A stretch of 32,328 bases of DNA from Phycisphaerae bacterium (GTDB lineage Bacteria > Planctomycetota > Phycisphaerae > UBA1845 > Fen-1342). The notes beneath the pieces are model-generated. The model ran no database searches and was not told where the DNA came from. It saw only the letters and a program-made list of their open reading frames with translations. Location of the stretch: contig JAUWNI010000035.1 of the NCBI GenBank assembly GCA_030612705.1, forward strand, positions 1 to 32,328, written 5' to 3'. Shown piece after piece: positions 22,097 to 30,550 of the stretch. The stretch's first letter is position 1; each line of letters opens with the position of its first letter. The position numbers were made by a program, and so were the translations under genes.

Positions 22097-23806
22097 TTAC
22101 TCGCCCTCAAACACCCGCTGGAAGTGTGCGAAGTCGTTCAGGTCGAGGTCCCAGTCGTCGTCGGCGTCGCCATTCAGACAGTCGTGGCCCTCGGTGTAGG
22201 TGTACCCGGGCCCCTGCATGCAGAAAGAGAAATAGGCGAAATCATCCAGGTCGATGTCGCCGTCCTCGTCCATGTCGCCCACCAGCGCGGTATTGCACAA
22301 GTCGATGTCCTGCCGCACGACCTCGCCGGGCAGAACCACGACGCCGGTCAGGTATTCCTCGGGGCAGCCGAACTTGCTGGCCGTGATGTCATAAGCAGTT
22401 CCGCCGGGGTCGGCCGGGATCATGGTGACGACGTAGTAGCCGTTGCCGTCGGTCTCTACGGAATCGATTAGGCCGACCTGGATGGTAGCTCCATCTATCG
22501 GCTCATCCGTCGCGGGATCGGCGACCCGACCCCAGAGCGTGCCCTCGTCGGCGGTGACCGGATCGCGCCAGGGCATTTCGGGCGTGGTTACCGGCGTCAG
22601 GAACAGATTGTTTGATACGTAGGTGTACCACGTCCAATCCGTCTCCGGGATTCCGTTCATGTTCTCGTCCGCGGTCGCGTAGTAGGAATAGTTCGACGTC
22701 CCGTCGGCGCCGGCGTTCAAGCTGTACTGTAATTGCGTAACGCTGTCGGCCTTGGTGTTCAGGTAGTTGCCCTGACCGCAGAACATGTGCCGGTCGTAAC
22801 GCCAACCCAAAACAGCATCAACCCAGTTGCGATACCACTGGGCCTCGCTCGAGTTGTACTCCCGCTTGTAATTCATCGGAATGCCGGCATCGAGCCAACC
22901 CTGCTCCATCCAGTGCTTCCAATTCTGGTGCAGCCTGTAGGCGCTGGAATCCGTGAAATCGGCGGGGGCATTCCCAAACGTCACCAGGCAGGCCGTCAAT
23001 TGCAACGGCTGTTGCGGATTACCTGTGATCGAGGGAATCTCCACCCGCAGGCGGCGGACATATTCATCGATCGTTCGGCGGCGGAAATCGTTCCAGGATG
23101 TCACCCCCTCCGGCGGGGGCGTGCCCGTATACCAGGTCAGATCCCGGAAGCGGGCCAGCGTGGATTTGGGGTAGTCCTCATCAGCCGGGTAGCCCGCGTC
23201 CACTTGTGTGTAACGGATGTAGTCCAGGTTGATCCCGTCGATCTCGTAGTTCGTGACCAACTCCTGCACGATGTTGGTCAGGTACTCCTGCACGTCCGGC
23301 GAGCCGGGGTCGTGGACGTACTTGCCGTTGATCGTTGCCGGTCCGCCGCCCATGTCGGCAATCGGCACCATGAGCCACTCGGGGTGCGACGCCAACAGAC
23401 TGTTCCCATTGGGCGGCCAAACCGTGCACACGCGGTACGGGACGATCCAGGCGTGGACCTCGATGCCGGCCGCGTGCGCCTGCGTAACCAGATAGGCCAG
23501 TGGATCCAGGTCGCCGGAAATGTCTGACGCCTGGGGAACGATGCTCGAATTCCAGTAGGCGCCGTGGCCGTTGGAGCCCGTGTCGTGGTACGCCAACACC
23601 TCGGCGATGATGGCGTTGTAGTTGCCGGTAACCGCCCGCGAGACCATGGAGTTGATCTGCGAGGTGCTCTTGAAGCCCGGACTGAAGGCGTCGGCCCAGA
23701 AGGCCCGAAACGACGGATCATCACCACCCAAAACGCCCGGCGTAACGCCGAGAACGAGCAGGACGATATATGAACAAAGTCGCGTATCAGGTCGCCTGAC
23801 GTGCAT
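22097..23806 (-). CDS. Secreted GHL10-type glycosidase with dockerin-like C-terminus
   Basis: A 569-residue protein with a signal peptide (MHVRRPDTRLCSYIVLLVLG; start at 23806 after AGGGAA). About residues 30-370 match the GHL10 (formerly DUF187, YngK-like) glycoside hydrolase group: FRAFWADAFSPGFKS, the LDPLAYLVTQAHAAGIEVHAW strand and YEIDGINLDYIRY, where acidic residues are presumed catalytic. A carboxypeptidase-regulatory-like beta domain follows (GTLWGRVADPATDEPIDGA). The last 55 or so residues (DMDEDGDIDLDDFAYF and DADDDWDLDLNDFAHF) are two calcium-binding dockerin-like repeats typical of planctomycete secreted proteins. It probably cleaves a polysaccharide at the cell surface; substrate unknown. 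Confidence 0.88.
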   Translation of the reverse strand: MHVRRPDTRLCSYIVLLVLGVTPGVLGGDDPSFRAFWADAFSPGFKSTSQINSMVSRAVTGNYNAIIAEVLAYHDTGSNGHGAYWNSSIVPQASDISGDLDPLAYLVTQAHAAGIEVHAWIVPYRVCTVWPPNGNSLLASHPEWLMVPIADMGGGPATINGKYVHDPGSPDVQEYLTNIVQELVTNYEIDGINLDYIRYTQVDAGYPADEDYPKSTLARFRDLTWYTGTPPPEGVTSWNDFRRRTIDEYVRRLRVEIPSITGNPQQPLQLTACLVTFGNAPADFTDSSAYRLHQNWKHWMEQGWLDAGIPMNYKREYNSSEAQWYRNWVDAVLGWRYDRHMFCGQGNYLNTKADSVTQLQYSLNAGADGTSNYSYYATADENMNGIPETDWTWYTYVSNNLFLTPVTTPEMPWRDPVTADEGTLWGRVADPATDEPIDGATIQVGLIDSVETDGNGYYVVTMIPADPGGTAYDITASKFGCPEEYLTGVVVLPGEVVRQDIDLCNTALVGDMDEDGDIDLDDFAYFSFCMQGPGYTYTEGHDCLNGDADDDWDLDLNDFAHFQRVFEGE

Positions 23807-24361
23807 ATCATTTTCCCTAAAAGGATTCCCTGACGACCAATCAGCCGCGACGCTTGCTCTGCACGGCCCAATCATGGCCGTGATCACGGAGAACGCTTCA
23901 TTCTTCCATGATAGCAAAGTGGAAACCGGGACGGGAGAAAAAAAGGTTCATTCGGTCTTTCGGGGGAACTTGACCCGCCAAGACGCCAAGTCGCCGAGAC
24001 AGGCAAGGTCGGGTGGCCCATGGCTTTAGCCGTGGGGGACGCGAATCGACCGTCTATTCGTGTCCCCCGCCGCTGAAGCGGCGGGCCACCCACGCAGCGA
24101 GAAATCCTCGCGAATCGCGATGAAACCAGCCGTTTATAGTATCGAGCGTTTCATTTTGACAGTGTGTTTATCCATTGTTTCGTGCTCTCGTCGATAATCT
24201 CCTTTTATTCCAGCTCTCTGCGATCTCTGCGTGCTCCGCGGTGAATTAGCCGGACAAAAGCGGCGCTGGGGCGCGTCAGGTGGTTGGCGACGGAACGATG
24301 GGAAGGTCGGATACATGAATCAAGGAGACCTGAACGGGGTTCGCCGGTGTTCATGCCGGAC
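23807..24361. other. Gap with dispersed repeats upstream of the GHL10 gene
   Basis: The 555 bases hold no supported gene. They contain a GACCCGCCAAGACGCCAAG-type repeat near 23972-24000, a cruciform at 24011-24091 (listed separately) and a CTCTGCGATCTCTGCGTGC-type repeat near 24216-24245, both widespread dispersed sequences in environmental bacteria. Any promoter of the GHL10 gene would lie just above 23806; TATCAT on the minus strand near 23910 is a possible -10 without a matching -35. Confidence 0.45.
24011..24091. repeat. Cruciform-forming repeat
   Basis: GGGTGGCCC (24011-24019) pairs with GGGCCACCC (24083-24091). Inside, GGGGGAC-GCGAAT pairs with ATTCG-TGTCCCCC around a short loop, and a GCCGCTGAAGCGGC hairpin lies on the right arm. 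Non-coding. Confidence 0.6.
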
Positions 24362-25282
24362 TCAGCCGAAGAGCCTGTTGACGAATTCCTGGAGTTGGGC
24401 GGTGCGATATATGATCAGCAGTGCCGCGACGATCCACAGGAAAATCGCGATCTGGAAAGGCCGGTCGCGGACGACCACGTCGGTCGGACCGTCAACCACG
24501 CCGTGCTCAACCAGGACCGCGAAGCGGAAGATGGCATAGACGACGATCGGCAGGGTATAGAGCAGGCAGGTCGCGCCGAACTTCCCGAACTGCTCGATCG
24601 TGCGATCGTCGATCGTGTAGAGCATGAAGCTGACTACCGCGATACCCCCGGTCAGCGTTGTCATGTGGTTGAGCAGGTCGGGCGTGTAGATCGAGAGGGT
24701 CTTGCGATGCCGCTCGGCACCGCCCTCCCCGTTTTCCGCGAGCGCGTTCAATTCACAGCGGCGTTTGCTGAAGCCCATGAACAGACAGAGCGTGAAGGTA
24801 CACAGCACCAGCCAGGGGGAAATATCGACGTCGATCAACACCGCTCCGGAGACCGCGCGCAGCACGAACCCGATTCCGATCGAGATCACGTCGAGTATGA
24901 CCGCGTGCTTGAATCCGAAGGTGTACAGTGTTTGTAGGACGAGATAGGCCGTGGCCACCAGGCCGAAACCGCGATCCAGCCACCAGCTTCCGCCCAAACC
25001 TACCACAAAGAGCGCCGCCGCCATCAGCGCCGCTGGACCGACGCCGACCTTGCCCGAGGCGATCGGCCGCTTGCGTTTGCGGGGGTGGAGCTTGTCTTCG
25101 TCCCGGTCGTGGATGTCGTTGACGATATAGACCAGGCTGCTGACCAGGCACAGACAGGCAAAGCCCAACAGCGTGATGCCGACACTCGATGCGTCGGTCA
25201 GCTTGCGGCCGAAAACCAGTCCGGCAAAGATGAACAGGTTCTTGATCCACTGGCTCGGACGCAGCAGTTGCAGGTAGGGCAT
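24362..25282 (-). CDS. UbiA-family prenyltransferase, decaprenyl-phosphate phosphoribosyltransferase-like
   Basis: A 306-residue integral membrane protein with about eight to nine hydrophobic helices. RPSQWIKNLFIFAGLVFG at the N-terminus and NDIHDRDEDKLHP followed by RPIASG are the diagnostic motifs of the DPPR-synthase branch of UbiA. These enzymes attach phosphoribosyl pyrophosphate to a polyprenyl phosphate to provide an arabinose- or ribose-derived lipid sugar donor. Asp residues of the NDxxDxxxD motif bind Mg. The ATG at 25282 has GGAG at good spacing, unlike the GTG at 25294. A consensus sigma-54 site lies 346 bp upstream. It may supply lipid-linked sugar for envelope polysaccharide; the actual product is inferred. 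Confidence 0.88.
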   Translation of the reverse strand: MPYLQLLRPSQWIKNLFIFAGLVFGRKLTDASSVGITLLGFACLCLVSSLVYIVNDIHDRDEDKLHPRKRKRPIASGKVGVGPAALMAAALFVVGLGGSWWLDRGFGLVATAYLVLQTLYTFGFKHAVILDVISIGIGFVLRAVSGAVLIDVDISPWLVLCTFTLCLFMGFSKRRCELNALAENGEGGAERHRKTLSIYTPDLLNHMTTLTGGIAVVSFMLYTIDDRTIEQFGKFGATCLLYTLPIVVYAIFRFAVLVEHGVVDGPTDVVVRDRPFQIAIFLWIVAALLIIYRTAQLQEFVNRLFG

Positions 25283-25427
25283 CGAGGTCTCCACTCGCTG
25301 GCGGCCATTGTGCGAGCGAAGTCCGAACGGGTCAACGTGGGGAGTTTGAATACAAACCGGCCCCGAGGCCGACGGGAAATACTCGTGAGTCCCGGCGGCA
25401 TACCTCGGGCCGGAGAGAAAAAAGTGT

Positions 25428-25481
25428 CGGGACCTCGCTCGGAAGTTGCTGGGCTCCCACTTCCGGACCGACGAGGTCCCG
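25428..25481. repeat. Palindromic repeat in the UbiA leader
   Basis: Arms CGGGACCTCG (25428-25437) and CGAGGTCCCG (25472-25481) are exact complements; an inner pair GGAAGT/ACTTCC lies at 25441-25446 and 25459-25464. It is probably a dispersed repeat sitting in the 5' leader. Confidence 0.55.
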
Positions 25482-25539
25482 AGCTACGGCTTGGCGCTTC
25501 CGGAGAGCACGGCCGGAGGGCACCAATACTGAGACTGCC

Positions 25540-25608
25540 TCCCCTCCGTTGGGCAGGCTCGGTTTATCGGCGGGATGCCAGGCTCCCAAGCTTCTTTCCG
25601 TTCCCGCC
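25540..25608 (-). promoter_or_regulatory. Candidate structured RNA leader after the sigma-54 start
   Basis: On the minus strand a stem GGCGGGA (25608-25602) / TCCCGCC (25575-25569) begins roughly 8 nt after the expected sigma-54 start. A second stem follows, GCCT-G-CCC with GGG-A-GGC around a 7-base loop (about 25561-25540). I do not recognise a known riboswitch class. Confidence 0.3.
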
Positions 25609-25627
25609 GTCCAACACTTATAGCTTT

Positions 25628-25643
25628 AGCAATTGACGTGCCA
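25628..25643 (-). promoter_or_regulatory. Sigma-54 (RpoN) -24/-12 promoter
   Basis: The minus strand reads TGGCACGTCAATTGCT, a full match to the TGGCACG-N4-TTGCW consensus with the invariant GG and GC in place. Transcription would start about 12 bases downstream, near 25616, toward the UbiA-like gene. Sigma-54 promoters need an enhancer-binding activator; no binding site for one is evident. Confidence 0.65.
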
Positions 25644-25779
25644 GAATTGCGCTATTTGTGGAAGTCCAATTCCAGGTTGCTTAACCCTTCTGGCTTACAA
25701 TGGTTATGGAAATGGTTCTTTCGGGCCGCGGAGACGATGGCCGGTTCGGCTGGTAACTGTTCACCAGAAGTGGGTAATT

Positions 25780-25804
25780 GAGGTGGGTAGACATTACCCA
25801 CCTC
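25780..25804 (-). terminator. Perfect 10-bp hairpin downstream of the heparinase gene
   Basis: GAGGTGGGTA (25780-25789) and TACCCACCTC (25795-25804) pair around a five-base loop, 22 bases past the minus-strand stop at 25826. The following sequence lacks a T-run, so termination is plausible but not classical. Confidence 0.45.
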
Positions 25805-25825
25805 AGAGATCGGCGAAAGGTTGTG

Positions 25826-28156
25826 TCAGCGGACCGGCAGCGGCTGATCGGCGGTGACATTGCTCGGAAAAACCCAGCGCAGCGTGTTGGGGCGCTCGAT
25901 GTGCAACGCGCCACCGGTTGTTTCCGAGTCCGGAATGCTGATACGCCCGCGATAGTCGCCCAGCGAGATGAGAATTTCAATGTCCCCATCGTTTTGTTTC
26001 AAGTTGATGTCCGGCTCGGCGGGGGGGGCGGTCTTGTCGATAACTAATGTATTGACAAATAGATAACGATCACCGCGCGTCTTCGGTTCGATCTCGATTC
26101 GACCCCAGTGTGGGCGGATGCCGAATTGCGGACCGAGCAACGTGGGTATGCCGAGGCGATACCAAGCGTTGGCCGATCTGGGCCGAGTGCTGGGCAGAAT
26201 CAAGTGTTCGAAACCATCGGGACCGCTCCCAATATACGTCCGCCCCTTGTGGACACCCTCGGGGATGAGCAGCTTGCGAGCCGGGCCGCCTACGATGGCG
26301 GTCCGCCGGGATTTCGGAAACAGGCTCCATAGGCGGAGTGACCCATCGCGGTCCTGCCAGCGCATCTGGTCGTCGTCGTGGCGCCAGACGCCGGCGTCAT
26401 TGTCGTTGCCCGCCGTGCGTGCGCCGGGAGCGAGGTCGGCGCCGGCGACCATCGGTCGCGCCGGCACGTTGAGTATCCAGGTTGGAACAACGCGGCTGTT
26501 GGCGGTTTTCACACGGTCGATCACGACCAGCACGTGTCCCCGGAGGAAGATGAACTCACGCGTATAATGTTCGATCGCGCGCCGGTCATAGGCGGATGTG
26601 AGATCAAGTGCGACGTAAGATGCGTTGTGCTCGTAACCGTACGCGAGCAGCTTGGCGGTTTGCCGAAGTTGCGCATCAAGTGGGGTGACGAAATCGGTGC
26701 AGGTGCCCTCTAGTGGAACCTGGCCGCCGGTGGGGCGGTATAGTCGGCCATACCAGCGCGTGACCCGGGCGGGATCCCAGAAAAGCATGCAATTATGAGC
26801 GATGCTGGCGGTGAAGTACTGGGAGAAATCAAACGTGTGCCGACCGTTGCCCAGCCGCTGCAAGCCACGCTTGGTATGTGTGACTTCGAATTCAATATCG
26901 TCGCCGCCCGCCACGGCCAGATACCCGCCGGCGCGGATTAGAAAATGGCCGGCGTCAAAGTGCTGACCGCGGCGCAGAAAAGGCTGGCCGGCGTCGATCC
27001 ACACCGCCGTCGCGGTCGGTCCGTCGCCGCCGCGCAGAACAATCGCGCCGTCGAGGTTCCGGGCGGGCGGAAGTCGGCCGGTATCGACCCGCGGCACCTC
27101 ACGCGTGTTGAACACGACGGGCACCCAACGCCACAGCGCCGCCGGTTCCTTGGACGAATCTCGTAGCCCGGCTTCAACACGATCGGCGATATAGGCGGCA
27201 GCGGGGTCGTGCGTTCGCGCGGCGATCAGATGAGCCGTCAGCGGCAGGAACGCTTCATACTTTGCCGCGGGTGTCAACGGTGCCGTCGTGCCGTCGTCAC
27301 GCAGAAACTGATGTTGCATTGCGGGGTGCGTTGACGATACCAAAACGTAGTGTTCCATCCAGCGCCCGACCGATTCACGATAGTCACCCCAAGGATTGGT
27401 GCCGCTGAGCAGCCCGGCCAGCTCGATCGCCAACGCGGTATCGTTTTCCTCGAAGGCGGCGGCGGCGGGACCGGTCGGAATCAATCCCCGCCACCGTACG
27501 TACGTCGGAAAGGTGTTTTTGAAATACTCGCGGGCGGCCTCCAGGATATGTTCTCGGAGCAGCGCCCAGGATTGACTAGGTTCGTCGTTCTCATCCATGA
27601 CCAGTGCCAGGGCCAGGGCCGCGAGATTGTCGCGAAAGACGCGATGATCGAGCGGACTGTCGGCGGGCGTCAACGGTTTGGCGATGTCGCGCATTTGAAT
27701 AAGGAACTCGCGCCGCGCCGCCGGCTCGAGCGCCTCATGGCACCAGTCGAGTGCGAGGATGGTTTCGAGCACGTCGCCGGACAGGGCTACCGGCTGTATT
27801 AATGCGAGGTTAATCGCCGACAGCCGTTCCGCCTCGCCGGGGTCGTCGGGGTCGACCAGGTGCAGGAAGGCGGCGGCGGGTAGTTCTCCCGGCAGAATGA
27901 CGTTGCCCAGCCGTTGCGAAAAGTACGACCGTAGCGTGTTGAACTCCGCCGAGCGCTCGCCGAAGCGCCCGAGTCCCCGGGTGTTCGCTGGTGCCCGGCT
28001 GACGCCACAGGCGTGTCTGAGGCGGGGAATGTCATCGGCCTTGATCAACAGTCGTGGATGCTGCCCGGCCGGGGCCGGCTCGGGCCGGAGCAAAGCAATG
28101 CATACGAACATGAGCAACACGTTTCGGACGGTTAGACCGGTGGGCAGGCGGTGCAT
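25826..28156 (-). CDS. Heparinase II/III-family protein (secreted polysaccharide lyase-like)
   Basis: A 776-residue protein with an N-terminal signal sequence (LTVRNVLLMFVCIALLRPEPAPAG). HPRLLIKADDIPRLR at the mature N-terminus is common in alginate-lyase/heparinase II-III proteins. An alpha-helical toroid spans about residues 60-330. The beta-sandwich carries GQHFDAGHFLIRAGGYLAVAGGD, the heparinase II/III C-terminal domain signature, with His/Tyr candidates for catalysis nearby (SIAHNCMLFWDP). The start at 28156 has GGAG eight bases upstream; the longer reading to 28252 has no signal. It probably degrades an acidic polysaccharide outside the cytoplasm. Substrate cannot be told from sequence. 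Confidence 0.8.
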   Translation of the reverse strand: MHRLPTGLTVRNVLLMFVCIALLRPEPAPAGQHPRLLIKADDIPRLRHACGVSRAPANTRGLGRFGERSAEFNTLRSYFSQRLGNVILPGELPAAAFLHLVDPDDPGEAERLSAINLALIQPVALSGDVLETILALDWCHEALEPAARREFLIQMRDIAKPLTPADSPLDHRVFRDNLAALALALVMDENDEPSQSWALLREHILEAAREYFKNTFPTYVRWRGLIPTGPAAAAFEENDTALAIELAGLLSGTNPWGDYRESVGRWMEHYVLVSSTHPAMQHQFLRDDGTTAPLTPAAKYEAFLPLTAHLIAARTHDPAAAYIADRVEAGLRDSSKEPAALWRWVPVVFNTREVPRVDTGRLPPARNLDGAIVLRGGDGPTATAVWIDAGQPFLRRGQHFDAGHFLIRAGGYLAVAGGDDIEFEVTHTKRGLQRLGNGRHTFDFSQYFTASIAHNCMLFWDPARVTRWYGRLYRPTGGQVPLEGTCTDFVTPLDAQLRQTAKLLAYGYEHNASYVALDLTSAYDRRAIEHYTREFIFLRGHVLVVIDRVKTANSRVVPTWILNVPARPMVAGADLAPGARTAGNDNDAGVWRHDDDQMRWQDRDGSLRLWSLFPKSRRTAIVGGPARKLLIPEGVHKGRTYIGSGPDGFEHLILPSTRPRSANAWYRLGIPTLLGPQFGIRPHWGRIEIEPKTRGDRYLFVNTLVIDKTAPPAEPDINLKQNDGDIEILISLGDYRGRISIPDSETTGGALHIERPNTLRWVFPSNVTADQPLPVR

Positions 28157-28200
28157 GCTACGTCTCCGGAGCGGGGGAGTACCGTAGCCTGCGCGCAAAG

Positions 28201-28225
28201 CACGGCCGCGCCAAGCGCGGCCGTG
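28201..28225 (-). terminator. 11-bp hairpin after the first DUF2934 gene
   Basis: CACGGCCGCGC (28201-28211) and GCGCGGCCGTG (28215-28225) form a perfect stem with a three-base loop. It lies between the DUF2934 stop (28268) and the heparinase start (28156), followed on the minus strand by CTTTGCG, a poor T-run. Confidence 0.45.
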
Positions 28226-28267
28226 TGTTTCGATCACGATGGGGTGTGTCACACGACGGAAGAACCG

Positions 28268-28564
28268 TTACCGGAAGCTCCGGCCGCCGGGGGTGGCCCC
28301 GCGCCGTTCCTCACGGCACTCGCGCTCGGCTTGAACCCAATCAGCGACGGCATCACCATTGGTGCTGCCTCGAGCGAGATAAATATAGTAAGCCCGGTCG
28401 CGGATCTCCCGGGGTGTTGGCTCTCGCGAGCCGAAGACGGTACCGGCGGGTTTGGTTGTGGTCGTATGTGTACGTTCGTCCGCAGCGGCGGTGGACATCT
28501 GTTCGGCGGCAGGCTTGTGTTGCGTTGTTCTGCGCGAGGCGAATATGCCTCTTTTTCGTAACAT
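28268..28564 (-). CDS. DUF2934 family protein (copy 1)
   Basis: A 98-residue small protein of unknown function. The C-terminal half carries the DUF2934 motif IRDRAYYIYLARG...DAVADWVQAERE (about residues 55-83). The N-terminus is basic and threonine-rich (SRRTTQHKP, THTTTTKPAG) and probably disordered. The ATG at 28564 follows GGAGGA by seven bases, which favours it over upstream in-frame starts at 28579 and 28591. It is paralogous to the next gene upstream. Such proteins are common in planctomycetes and soil bacteria; the role is unknown. Confidence 0.8.
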   Translation of the reverse strand: MLRKRGIFASRRTTQHKPAAEQMSTAAADERTHTTTTKPAGTVFGSREPTPREIRDRAYYIYLARGSTNGDAVADWVQAERECREERRGATPGGRSFR

Positions 28565-28753
28565 TTGCAATTCCTCCATGAATGTGAGCACAAGCAGCTT
28601 ATCCGTGCTGCCGGCCTGTTACACGCCAATTCTTCCTATGTCTTGGTTGGACATAACCGTGGGCATCCACTCTCGCGCTGGGAGGGTTTGCCGCACCCGC
28701 CGCCAATTTCCGATTCGATTAATACCTCGCGTTAGGCGGCCGGCCTGAAGCGG

Positions 28754-28777
28754 AAAAACCGCGCGCGCCGGCCGCGG
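28754..28777 (-). terminator. Intrinsic terminator after the second DUF2934 gene
   Basis: On the minus strand a CCGCG...CGCGG stem (28777-28759) is followed by TTTTT (28758-28754), just past the stop at 28784. Short stem but GC-only and with a T-run, so a reasonable intrinsic terminator separating the two DUF2934 genes. Confidence 0.5.
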
Positions 28778-28783
28778 TCCGGA

Positions 28784-29056
28784 TTAATTACGCGAGCCGA
28801 TCGTTGCTTTGTTCAGTTCTAGCTCGGCCTGAAACCAGTCGGCCATGGGGTCGTTGATTCCGCCCTGGCGCTCGAGATAGATATAATACGCGCGCTCGCG
28901 AACCTGGCCTTCGGTATAGCGCAGCACGGGAACGTTTGTTTCCGATTTTATGGCGGTGGCGGTGACGGCCCGCGTAGTTCGTCGTTTGGTCGTGGTGGTT
29001 TTGCGAGGGCGGGTTAGATTCTTCGCCGTGGTCTCGTCACTTTTCTTTCGCGGCAT
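28784..29056 (-). CDS. DUF2934 family protein (copy 2)
   Basis: A 90-residue paralogue of the DUF2934 protein downstream. The N-terminal half is lysine, arginine and threonine rich (MPRKKSDETTAKN, RKTTTTKRRTTRAV), resembling nucleic-acid-binding tails. The C-terminus has VRERAYYIYLERQGG and DPMADWFQAELEL. The ATG at 29056 lies nine bases after AAGGAG; the reading to 29224 adds unrelated residues. The shared YYIYL and ADW residues show recent common origin with copy 1. Function unknown. Confidence 0.8.
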   Translation of the reverse strand: MPRKKSDETTAKNLTRPRKTTTTKRRTTRAVTATAIKSETNVPVLRYTEGQVRERAYYIYLERQGGINDPMADWFQAELELNKATIGSRN

Positions 29057-29435
29057 AATGACAAACTCCTTGTCCTGGATACTACGAGGCAAATTCTGAA
29101 CTCGGTCGCGCGGATCGCGACTGTTCAATCTGAGTTCTCGTGTTTTTCCGCGTCGTAGACGGCCCAAATATTTTGCGAGTCGCGTGCGCGGCCCGGCTTT
29201 GGTATGCGCCGGTAGTATCCACAACGGCGACGTTCCTGTCCAGTCCTCGCGCCGCCATAATGAACATTTCTCCCCGGTGTCGGCTAGGCGATCCGCTGCC
29301 CGCCTGTGTGTCGACTCCTCATGCCAAGGGGACGGATGTCCACCTTTTTCTTATCGGACAAGACCCGCGAAAAAGTTTGACAAATCAGACAGCGTTGCCG
29401 CATTCAGGGCTGATCGGGAGCCGCAGGTGTGATGA
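29057..29435. other. Gap between the CPBP protease and DUF2934 genes
   Basis: The 379 bases hold no supported gene and, unlike the other gaps, no strong palindrome. The RBS of the DUF2934 gene is at its left edge. A convincing promoter was not found. Confidence 0.4.
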
Positions 29436-30305
29436 TTACCAGGCGCTGCGCGCCATCTCCGGGTTTAGCAGCACGAAAAGCATCGTGCGCGCGTTGAACA
29501 GCGCGTGAACCGCGACGCAAGCCGTCAGCGAGCGGTAGCGCACCCGCACGTACCCGAGAATGACGCCCATCGTGACCAGCGGCAGGACGTCCTGAGGTTG
29601 TTGGTGATGGATCACTCCAAACGCCACCCCCGACAGAACGATTGCCAGCCAGGCATTTCCCAGATATCGCCAGATGGTTTGCAGCAGCAGGCCGCGGAAG
29701 AACAGCTCCTCGGCGATCGGAGCGATAACTACCGTCGCCAGCGTCAGTTGCACAATTCCCCACCTGCCCCAGACGCTCGTTTCAACCGCCTCGAGCACCT
29801 CATGAATCGGCTGCTTGGCGTTCGGCTCCAGCCACCACCAGATAATCTGACCCGCTTGAAGCTGGAGATAGGCGATCGGCAGAATGATCAGGACCGCGAG
29901 TAAAGCGACTCTCATAATGCCAAACAGGCCGAGTCGGGCATCGGCGGTGGCACGGAACGAACGATGGCGGCGCAGAATCACGATAATCAGCACGCCGGCG
30001 GCCAGCTTCGCACCGATGTCGATGCACTGCGCCAAGTGCCAATCGTGCGAACCGCTGATTCGTAACGCCGCTGAGTCGATGCCGACGATTTTGAGTAGAG
30101 CCCGTGCGAGGATGTAATAATAGAGGAAGACGCCGAGTAGATGTGCCAGATTGGGCCCGTCGCCCGTGAAGTCCAGTGGTTCCAGCGGTTTACGCCACGC
30201 GCCACTCCGGAGCCATTGAAAAGCAACGGCCGCGAAGACAAACGCGCCAATGCTCCGCAGGGACGTGTCGGTCAGCAGTAGTGTGAATTCACCAACCGCA
30301 AACAT
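29436..30305 (-). CDS. CPBP-family intramembrane metalloprotease
   Basis: A 289-residue membrane protein with about seven hydrophobic helices. The CAAX-protease/bacteriocin-processing (CPBP, ABI) motifs are all present: EELFFRG (Glu199-Glu200, Arg204), FGVIHH (His233-234) and HALFN (His267, Asn271), which bind the metal in the membrane. The ATG at 30305 has no good ribosome binding site. The spacer to nusA upstream is largely a MITE-like element, so expression may depend on read-through from nusA or on a promoter brought by the element. Substrate unknown. Confidence 0.88.
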   Translation of the reverse strand: MFAVGEFTLLLTDTSLRSIGAFVFAAVAFQWLRSGAWRKPLEPLDFTGDGPNLAHLLGVFLYYYILARALLKIVGIDSAALRISGSHDWHLAQCIDIGAKLAAGVLIIVILRRHRSFRATADARLGLFGIMRVALLAVLIILPIAYLQLQAGQIIWWWLEPNAKQPIHEVLEAVETSVWGRWGIVQLTLATVVIAPIAEELFFRGLLLQTIWRYLGNAWLAIVLSGVAFGVIHHQQPQDVLPLVTMGVILGYVRVRYRSLTACVAVHALFNARTMLFVLLNPEMARSAW

Positions 30306-30377
30306 GAAAAGACCAAGCGCTCAAAACGAAGCACAAAGGCCGCAACCCAAGGAGTGAAAACTGAAAACTCAACTTAT

Positions 30378-30550
30378 CAGTCCGCCGCAAAAGTCGGCGG
30401 TGCCCATAGACTGTAGCGGCCGCCCCCCGTGTCGGCCGTAGAGTACTGTAGCGGCCAACCCCCGGGTCGGCCGTAGAGTACGTAAAAACACCCACTCATT
30501 GGATCGGCCGACACGGGGGTCGGCCGCTGCATGACTTTTGCGGCGGACTG
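30378..30550. mobile_element. MITE-like element, family A, intact copy with TTAT duplication
   Basis: Perfect 18-bp terminal inverted repeats: CAGTCCGCCGCAAAAGTC (30378-30395) and its complement (30533-30550). The element is flanked on both sides by TTAT (30374-30377 and 30551-30554), a likely target-site duplication. The right TTAT includes the nusA stop codon (TAA on the minus strand). The interior is made of GTAGCGGCC/GGCCG palindromes. Length 173 bp, no coding capacity. A degenerate relative is at 1211-1338. Confidence 0.75.

Larger units (their letters stand above)
25283..25825. other. Long leader/promoter region of the UbiA-like gene
   Basis: The 543 bases have no supported gene. They contain a sigma-54 consensus (25628-25643), a hairpin-rich putative leader (25540-25608), two GC palindromes (arms 25357-25368/25403-25413 and 25428-25437/25472-25481) and a 10-bp hairpin 3' of the heparinase gene (25780-25804), listed separately where strong. 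Confidence 0.5.

Noticed and set aside
24216-24245. The CTCTGCGATCTCTGCGTGC sequence as a unique regulatory site.
   Set aside because: It belongs to a very widespread dispersed repeat type in environmental bacteria, so it is not specific to this locus.
25332-25589. An 85-residue frame in the sigma-54 leader as a real small gene (for example a PEP-CTERM protein).
   Set aside because: No PEP-CTERM motif, signal peptide or convincing RBS; the frame runs through palindromic repeats.
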